Assembly: GCF_013363755.1 (NCBI RefSeq)
Contig: NZ_CP054840.1
Span: 3,752,001 to 3,816,000 of the forward strand
Reading direction: 5' to 3'
DNA from: Comamonas antarctica
GTDB taxonomy: Bacteria > Pseudomonadota > Gammaproteobacteria > Burkholderiales > Burkholderiaceae_C
Length of the DNA: 64,000 nt
In this document: in pieces, positions 59,003 to 64,000 of the stretch
Numbering within the stretch: position 1 is the stretch's first letter
How the letters are laid out: every line of letters starts with the position of its first letter
Notes under the pieces: model-generated
The model's database searches: none
What the model was told of the DNA's origin: nothing
What the model saw: the letters and a program-made list of their open reading frames with translations, nothing else
Translations under genes and position numbers: made by a program

Positions 59003-59749
59003 ATGAGCGACAGCCTGTTGTTCCAGGGCGTGCAGGCGCTCAAGGCGCTGGGCCTGAACTACTCCTTCGTGCTGGACGACATGGAGCGCCAGGCGTTTGT
59101 GCGCGGGCTGGGCGTGACGCTGCAGCTGTGCCTGCTGACGATCCCCGGCAGCCTTGCCGCGGGCGTGCTGCTGGCCGCGCTGCTGGTCTCGGGCCGTGCC
59201 TGGCTGGCGGGCCCGGCGCGGGCTTTCATCGAGGTGACGCGCAACACGCCGACGCTGGTGCAGCTGTACTGCGCCTTCCTGGTGCTGAACATGCTGATCA
59301 CGCAGCAGCTGCGCGACTGGGGCGCGGGCCCCAACCCGCTCACGCCCTTCCTCTGGGTGGTGGTGGTGGTGTCGCTGCACAAGGGCGTGTTCCACGCCGA
59401 GGCGCTGCGCGCGGGCATTGAAAGCGTGCCGGCCACCACGCTCGAAGCCGCGCGTTCGCTGGGCTTCTCGCGGCGCCAGCTGCTGGTGCGCGTGCAGCTG
59501 CCGCTGGCCGTGCGCTTCGCGCTGCCGTCGCTCATCAACAACCTCGTCGACCTGGTCAAGATGACGGCCGTGGCTTCGGCCATCGCGGTGGGCGACGTGA
59601 CCTACCAATCGATCATGATCTGGACGCAGCGCGACAACGTGCTCGAGCTGCTGCTGATCCTGCTGTGGTTCGGCCTGCTGACCTGGCTCGTGAGCCGGGC
59701 GGGCCGCTGGCTCGAACAACGCCTGAGGATGCCTGGCTATGGCCAATGA
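59003..59749 (+). CDS. Amino-acid ABC transporter permease (1)
   Basis: A 248-residue inner-membrane permease of the His/Glu/Gln/Arg/opine type with about five membrane segments. The cytoplasmic EAA loop is EALRAGIESVPATTLEAARSLGFSR shortened in style, with the conserved Gly and Ala contacting the ATPase. FIEVTRNTPTLVQLY is also a family signature. It begins 8 bp after the binding-protein gene and overlaps the second permease by 11 bases, so the two probably form a heterodimeric channel. Confidence 0.9.
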   Translation: MSDSLLFQGVQALKALGLNYSFVLDDMERQAFVRGLGVTLQLCLLTIPGSLAAGVLLAALLVSGRAWLAGPARAFIEVTRNTPTLVQLYCAFLVLNMLITQQLRDWGAGPNPLTPFLWVVVVVSLHKGVFHAEALRAGIESVPATTLEAARSLGFSRRQLLVRVQLPLAVRFALPSLINNLVDLVKMTAVASAIAVGDVTYQSIMIWTQRDNVLELLLILLWFGLLTWLVSRAGRWLEQRLRMPGYGQ

Positions 59750-60563
59750 TGCGACCCTGCCCCGCGCTGCGCCGCTGCGGCCGTGGCTGCCGCGCGGCGC
59801 GCTGGCCGCCGCGCGCAATCCCTGGCTGCTCGCCGGCGTGGCACTGCTGGCGCTGCTGGCTTTCTGGAGCGCCACCGGCACCACGCCCGTGGCCGTGGCG
59901 CTGCTGTGGAAATGGCTGCCCTCGCTGCTGCGCGGCCTGCTGGTGAACATCGAGATCAGCGTGCTGGCCGTGGCGCTGGGCACCGTGGTCGGGCTGGTCG
60001 TCGGCGCGCTGCTGCTGTCGCCCTCGGTGCTGGTGCGGCGCGTGGCGCAGCTCTACGTCCAGGCGTTTCGCAATGCGCCGGTGCTGGTGCTGATCTATTT
60101 CACCACCTATGTGTTTCCGTTCGAAGTGCATATCGTGCAGTGGAGTTTTCCCTTCCCCGACTGGGTCAAGGTGGTGCTGGGCCTGGCGCTGCCGACCAGC
60201 GCCAACGTGGCCGAGATCTTTCGCGGCGCGATCCAGTCGATCCCCAACGCGCAGTGGGAGGCGGCGCAGTCGCTGGCCTTCAGGCGCCGCGAGATCTTCC
60301 GGCTGATCGTGCTGCCGCAGTGCCTGCGGCGCATGCTGCCGCCCTGGATGAACCTCTACGCCAGCATCACCATGAGCACCTCGCTGGCCTCGCTGGTGGG
60401 CGTGCACGACGTGGTGGACATGGCGCAGATCGCCAGCAACACCGTGGTGCGAACCGACTTCACCATCCTCGTCTATTTCACGCTGCTGGCGCTGTTCTTC
60501 GCCTACTGCTATCCGATTGCCCGCGCCACGCGCGCCCTGGAGCGACGCCATGAACGCCACTGA
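59739..60563 (+). CDS. Amino-acid ABC transporter permease (2)
   Basis: A 274-residue permease of the same family, with an extra N-terminal stretch and membrane segment. VQAFRNAPVLVLIYF is the conserved first-loop motif, and the EAA loop reads EIFRGAIQSIPNAQWEAAQS. The C-terminus overlaps the ATPase gene by 14 bases. Partner of the preceding permease. Confidence 0.9.
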   Translation: MANDATLPRAAPLRPWLPRGALAAARNPWLLAGVALLALLAFWSATGTTPVAVALLWKWLPSLLRGLLVNIEISVLAVALGTVVGLVVGALLLSPSVLVRRVAQLYVQAFRNAPVLVLIYFTTYVFPFEVHIVQWSFPFPDWVKVVLGLALPTSANVAEIFRGAIQSIPNAQWEAAQSLAFRRREIFRLIVLPQCLRRMLPPWMNLYASITMSTSLASLVGVHDVVDMAQIASNTVVRTDFTILVYFTLLALFFAYCYPIARATRALERRHERH

Positions 60564-61410
60564 TTCATTCCTGCGCACGACCGCTGCAAACGCGCACGAG
60601 GCGCCGCTGGTGCAGTTGCAGGACGTGCACCTGTCCTTTGGCGACAACGCCGTGCTCCAGGGCATCGATGTCGAGGTCCGGCGCGGTCAGGCGGTATCGA
60701 TCATCGGGCCCTCGGGCTCGGGCAAGTCGACCATCCTGCGCTGCATCACCGGGCTGCTGCGCCCGCAGGCCGGCGCGATCGGCGTGGGCGGCACGCGCGT
60801 CGACCAGCTGCGCACCGAAGCCGAGCTGATCGCCCTGCGCAAGCGCGTGGGTTTCGTGTTCCAGCAGTACAACCTGTTTCCGCATCTCACGGTGCTGCAG
60901 AACCTGGTGATCGCGCCGACGCGCGTCGTCGGCCGCAGCCGCGCCGTGGCCGAGCGCGATGCGCGCGCACTGCTCGAGAAGGTGCGGCTCGCCCACAAGG
61001 CCGATGCCTATCCCGGCGAACTCTCGGGCGGCCAGCAGCAGCGCGTGGCGATTGCGCGCGCGCTGGCCATGCAGCCCGAGCTGATCCTGTTCGATGAAGT
61101 CACCTCGGCGCTCGATCCCGAAACCGTGGGCGAGGTGCTCACCGTGATCCGCGACCTGGTCAAGGAAGGTATGACCTGCGTGCTGGTCACGCACGAGATG
61201 CGCTTTGCCGAGGAGATCAGCGACCAGGTCTATTTCACCGAGGCCGGCCGCATCGTCGAGCACGGTCCCGTCGCGCAGATCTTCGGCGCGCCGCGCAGCG
61301 AGCGCACGCGCCAGTTCCTGCAGCGCGCGCTCGGCGACGGGCCACGCGTGCGCGTGCCGCCCGCGCCGGACGCCGGCCTGCGCTTCAACCAGCTGCGTTT
61401 CGCCCTGTAA
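60550..61410 (+). CDS. Amino-acid ABC transporter ATPase
   Basis: A 286-residue ATPase of the polar amino acid importers. Walker A GPSGSGKST (53-61), Q-loop FQQYNLFPH, signature LSGGQQQR (158-165), Walker B LILFDE (178-183) and the H-loop THEM are all present. It has an N-terminal extension of about 20 residues and a Pro/Arg-rich tail beyond the usual end. It powers the two permeases encoded upstream; the next gene begins 21 bp later. Confidence 0.93.
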   Translation: MNATDSFLRTTAANAHEAPLVQLQDVHLSFGDNAVLQGIDVEVRRGQAVSIIGPSGSGKSTILRCITGLLRPQAGAIGVGGTRVDQLRTEAELIALRKRVGFVFQQYNLFPHLTVLQNLVIAPTRVVGRSRAVAERDARALLEKVRLAHKADAYPGELSGGQQQRVAIARALAMQPELILFDEVTSALDPETVGEVLTVIRDLVKEGMTCVLVTHEMRFAEEISDQVYFTEAGRIVEHGPVAQIFGAPRSERTRQFLQRALGDGPRVRVPPAPDAGLRFNQLRFAL

Positions 61411-61431
61411 TTCCCACTCCAGAAGGCCCCC

Positions 61432-62055
61432 ATGAGCACCGATACTTCCCTGTCCGAACAGCGCCGCGCGGCCGTTGCCGCCGCCCTTGCCGATGTGCGC
61501 CAGCTGCTGGCCGGCGGCGACCCCGACCGCGCCGCGCTGGCCGCCATCACCGCGCGCCTCGAAGCACTGGCCGCGCACAAAGCGCTGTTCACGCGCGCCG
61601 ACTTTCCGCCGCCCGAAGCGGGCCAGGGCGTGGGCGCGTCGACGCGCTACCGCCTCAACGCCGCCGATGGCGACGAGGGCCTGGCGCTGTACCTGAACTC
61701 CATCCTGCCGGGCAAGACCACGCAGCCGCACAACCACACCACCTGGGCCGTGATCGTGGCCGTCGAAGGCCAGGAACTGAACCGCCTCTACGACCGCACC
61801 GATGACGGCAGCAACCCGGCGCAGGCACAGATCCGGCTCGCGCGCGAGTTCACCGTGGAGCCCGGCGCGTCGATCGCGTTCCTGCCCGACGACGTGCACA
61901 GCATCCATGTGGTGGGCGAATCGCCGACGCTGCATTTCCATCTCTATGGCAAGCCGCTCGAGCGCCTCACTGGACGCATAGGCATAGACCCGGTCACGGG
62001 CGCGGTCACGAACTACAACCGCGCGCACTTCGAACCCAGCAAGGTGGCCGCATGA
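61432..62055 (+). CDS. Cysteine dioxygenase-like cupin (thiol dioxygenase)
   Basis: A 207-residue cupin of the thiol dioxygenase family. The three-His iron site is H100 and H102 in QPHNHTTWAV plus H156 in PDDVHSIHV, spaced as in cysteine dioxygenase. R72/R74 in STRYRLN may bind the substrate carboxylate. Family members oxidise cysteine to cysteine sulfinate or 3-mercaptopropionate to 3-sulfinopropionate; the latter enzyme is known from Variovorax, a relative. It overlaps the next gene by 4 bases, which ties it to the C-S lyase. Confidence 0.87.
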   Translation: MSTDTSLSEQRRAAVAAALADVRQLLAGGDPDRAALAAITARLEALAAHKALFTRADFPPPEAGQGVGASTRYRLNAADGDEGLALYLNSILPGKTTQPHNHTTWAVIVAVEGQELNRLYDRTDDGSNPAQAQIRLAREFTVEPGASIAFLPDDVHSIHVVGESPTLHFHLYGKPLERLTGRIGIDPVTGAVTNYNRAHFEPSKVAA

Positions 62056-63275
62056 GCCCGCACGATTCCTCCGCGCGCACCGGCCGCGCCACCCGGCTGC
62101 TGCATGCGGGCGCACCCGCGCTGCGCGGCGGCTCGGGACCCGTCAACGTGCCGGTGGTGCGCACCAGCACCGTGCGCTTCGAGAACAGCGCTGCGTATGC
62201 CGAGCACCACCACCGCCGCAGCGCGGGCGAACGCCTGGCCACCTACGGCCGGCATGGCCTCGACACCCACCGCGCGCTCGAAGATGCCGTGACCGCGCTC
62301 GAAGGCGGGCACCGCGCGTTTCTCACGCCCTCGGGCCTGTCGGCGATCACACTGGTGCTGGTGGCGCTGCTGTCGCCCGGCGACCATGCGCTGGTGGCCG
62401 ACAGCGTCTACTCGCCGGTGCGCCGCGTCGACGACACGCTGCTGCAGCGCCTGGGCATCACGCTGGAATACTTCTCGCCCTCGCAGGACGATCTCGCGGC
62501 GAAGATCCGGCCGAATACCCGGCTGATCTACCTGGAATCGCCCAGCTCGCTGCTCTACGAGGTGCTCGACCTGCCCGCGCTCAGCGCCATTGCGCGCGCG
62601 CACGGCATTCCCGTGGCCACCGACAACACCTGGAGCGGCGGCTGGTTCTACCAGCCGCTGGCACTGGGCGCCAACATCTCCATCCATGCCGCGACCAAAT
62701 ACATCTCCGGCCACTCGGATGTGATGCAGGGCATCGTGGTCACCGATTCCGCGGCGCTGTCCGCGAAGATTGCGCTGGCCTACGAAGCGCTGGGCCTCAC
62801 GGTGGGCGCCGACGACGCCTATCTCGCGCTGCGCGGCGTGCGCACGCTGCCGGTGCGCCTGGCCCAGCACCAGCGCCATGCGACGCAGGTCGCCCAGTGG
62901 CTGCTGGCGCAGCCCCAGGTCAGCCGCGTGTTCTATCCCGCGCTGCCTTCCGACCCGGGCCATGCGCTGTGGCAGCGCGACTTCAGCGGCGCGAGCGGCC
63001 TGGTGTCGTTTGCATTCGAGGACGGCGTCGATGCGCGCATTGCCGAGGCCTTTGTCGACGCGCTGACGTTCTTCGGCATCGGTGCCTCCTGGGGCGGCTA
63101 CGAAAGCCTGGCCCTGGTCGCGGCCCCCGAGCGCGTGCGCGAGCACAGCTTCTGGAGCGGCACCCAGCCCGTCGTGCGCCTGCACATCGGGCTGGAGGAT
63201 CCGCAGGATCTGATTGCGGATCTGCAGCAGGCGTTTGCGCGGGTGGGGCAGCAGCAGGAACTGGCGGAGGCGTGA
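62052..63275 (+). CDS. Cystathionine beta-lyase-like PLP enzyme (C-S lyase)
   Basis: A 407-residue Cys/Met-metabolism enzyme. TYGRHGLDTHRALE is the cofactor-phosphate arm, ESPSS and ATDNTW bind the ring, and K216 in HAATKYISGHSDVM is the PLP lysine. GASWGGYESL near the C-terminus is the beta-lyase-type substrate loop. It should cleave the C-S bond of cystathionine, cystine or related compounds to pyruvate, ammonia and a thiol. In this operon, catabolic use of an imported thioether or cystine seems more likely than methionine synthesis. Confidence 0.92.
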   Translation: MSPHDSSARTGRATRLLHAGAPALRGGSGPVNVPVVRTSTVRFENSAAYAEHHHRRSAGERLATYGRHGLDTHRALEDAVTALEGGHRAFLTPSGLSAITLVLVALLSPGDHALVADSVYSPVRRVDDTLLQRLGITLEYFSPSQDDLAAKIRPNTRLIYLESPSSLLYEVLDLPALSAIARAHGIPVATDNTWSGGWFYQPLALGANISIHAATKYISGHSDVMQGIVVTDSAALSAKIALAYEALGLTVGADDAYLALRGVRTLPVRLAQHQRHATQVAQWLLAQPQVSRVFYPALPSDPGHALWQRDFSGASGLVSFAFEDGVDARIAEAFVDALTFFGIGASWGGYESLALVAAPERVREHSFWSGTQPVVRLHIGLEDPQDLIADLQQAFARVGQQQELAEA

Positions 63276-63299
63276 AAAAGGCTTGTTCATGAGAACGGG

Positions 63300-63345
63300 C
63301 CGTTCATGGTTCGACGCGGCCGCCGAAGGGTGAACGCCCACCGTC
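63300..63345. repeat. Dispersed palindromic repeat after the C-S lyase gene
   Basis: A unit starting CCGTTCATGGTTCGACGCGG and ending GAAGGGTGAACGCCCACC follows the lyase stop by 24 bp. It is a shortened copy with the same first half as those at 16.0 and 39.8 kb. Confidence 0.65.
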
Positions 63346-63367
63346 CAGTAGCTCCCAAAAACCGAAA

Positions 63368-63399
63368 ACAACAACGGCGCCAAACGGCGCCGTTGTTGT
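63368..63399. terminator. Perfect 14-bp stem-loop between convergent genes
   Basis: ACAACAACGGCGCC (63368-63381) pairs exactly with GGCGCCGTTGTTGT (63386-63399) around a four-base loop. It lies between the convergent lyase and rhodanese genes, and A-rich flanks on the left give a U-like tail for the minus-strand transcript. Probably a bidirectional terminator. Confidence 0.7.
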
Positions 63400-63443
63400 C
63401 TGCCATGTCGCGGCGTCCACCCCCTGGCCGCCGCGTTCCCCCA

Positions 63444-64000
63444 TCAACCAGCCACGGGCAGCAACTGGATTCCCGTCGTTCCTTCGCGCTCGAGCTGCGC
63501 CACCAGGCCCAGCTCCCAATCCAGGTACTGCTGGAAGCCGGCGTTGCGCAGCCGCAGGTCATGGTGGGCATAGGGGCTGTACCAGTGGTCGTCGTCACCG
63601 GTCAGCACGCCTTCGGCGCCCTGCGCCACCGGCAGCCCGGCCGCCACCCAGGCCGGCGTGCCGCCCGCGATCGCACGCACGTCGCGCCCGGTGCGCGCCG
63701 CGAGCTCGGCCGCGACGCTGCGCGCCAGCACGCCATCGGGCGAATGCAGCAGCACGGCCTGCGCTTCGGGCAGCTCCGCCACGAAAGCCTCGAGGCGGTC
63801 CGGCACCGCGAAGCGCGCGCCCGCGATGTGCTGTTTCTCGAACGCCGCGCGGCGGTCGATGTCAAACACCGCGGCCTTGCCGGCCTGCAGCAGCGCCTGC
63901 GCCTGCTGCGGCGACACCAGCGCCGCGGGCGCATGCAGCGCCAGCACGCGCACCGGTTCGGCCCCGGTCTCCAGCGTGGCCAGCGCGGGCGGCGTGAACA
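63444..64000 (-). CDS. Rhodanese-like protein, 3' part (multi-domain sulfurtransferase)
   Basis: The frame stays open to the window edge (residues before a possible GTG at 63953 still read as protein), so the 5' part is missing. The visible part has a rhodanese domain (QALLQAGKAAVFDIDRRAAF, ... GARFAVPDRL ... VRAIAGGTPAWVAAG) with no cysteine at the active loop (HSPDGVLARS) and then a C-terminal block (DDDHWYSPYAHH ... YLDWELGLVAQL) resembling the end of the four-rhodanese protein at 54445-56049. The two look like paralogues bordering the sulfur locus. It converges on the C-S lyase gene. Confidence 0.85.
   Translation of the reverse strand, partial: FTPPALATLETGAEPVRVLALHAPAALVSPQQAQALLQAGKAAVFDIDRRAAFEKQHIAGARFAVPDRLEAFVAELPEAQAVLLHSPDGVLARSVAAELAARTGRDVRAIAGGTPAWVAAGLPVAQGAEGVLTGDDDHWYSPYAHHDLRLRNAGFQQYLDWELGLVAQLEREGTTGIQLLPVAG

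Overview
The window is a high-GC stretch of a betaproteobacterial chromosome, most likely Burkholderiales/Comamonadaceae. The signs are two Bug/TctC-type substrate-binding proteins beside catabolic genes, a PhaM-like PHA-granule protein, hemE next to priA, and a recC-recB-recD order. I cannot name a species. There are no rRNA, tRNA, CRISPR or IS elements. Genes are densely packed, with many ATGA-type overlaps. Several gene ends carry a dispersed palindromic repeat (16.0, 30.3, 39.8, 54.1-54.3 and 63.3 kb).

Layout. 1-9.1 kb: end of a PLP aminotransferase, PhzF, a histidine-phosphatase-fold protein, creatininase, a MATE exporter, a DsbD/ScsB-type reductase, a small membrane protein and an OlsB-like acyltransferase. 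9.2-14.7 kb: gltS, hemE, then about 700 bp without a gene that holds four consensus DnaA boxes in one orientation, then priA. 14.8-25.1 kb: a lipoprotein-type asparaginase, an AEC carrier, Rep helicase, a secreted protein with outer-membrane phospholipase A, a universal stress protein, tgt and a MASE1-GGDEF diguanylate cyclase. 25.1-30.3 kb: a phaM / LplT-like MFS / zinc-ribbon operon, a PCu(A)C copper chaperone with a DUF2946-like protein, and a GST. 30.4-39.7 kb: recCBD.

40-54 kb is a catabolic locus arranged around a LysR regulator. One arm encodes a luciferase-like (LLM) flavin monooxygenase, a flavin reductase, an SDR and a Bug protein. An SMP-30-type lactonase faces the regulator. The other arm encodes a crotonase, an ADP-forming acyl-CoA synthetase, two adjacent acyl-CoA dehydrogenases, two SDRs and a second Bug protein. 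The set fits oxidation of an alicyclic ketone or alcohol to a lactone, ring opening, CoA activation and beta-oxidation; the substrate is unknown.

54.4-64 kb looks like a sulfur amino acid or thiol use locus: a four-rhodanese protein, a polar amino acid ABC transporter (binding protein, two permeases, ATPase), a cysteine-dioxygenase-like cupin, a cystathionine beta-lyase-like enzyme and a second multi-rhodanese protein with a related C-terminus. Between the first rhodanese gene and the transporter, on the opposite strand and in clearly lower-GC DNA, sits a two-gene AbiE-like (type IV toxin-antitoxin/abortive infection) module. Its promoter overlaps a perfect 19-bp palindrome. This module and the LLM/ACAD catabolic locus are the most promising undescribed systems here.
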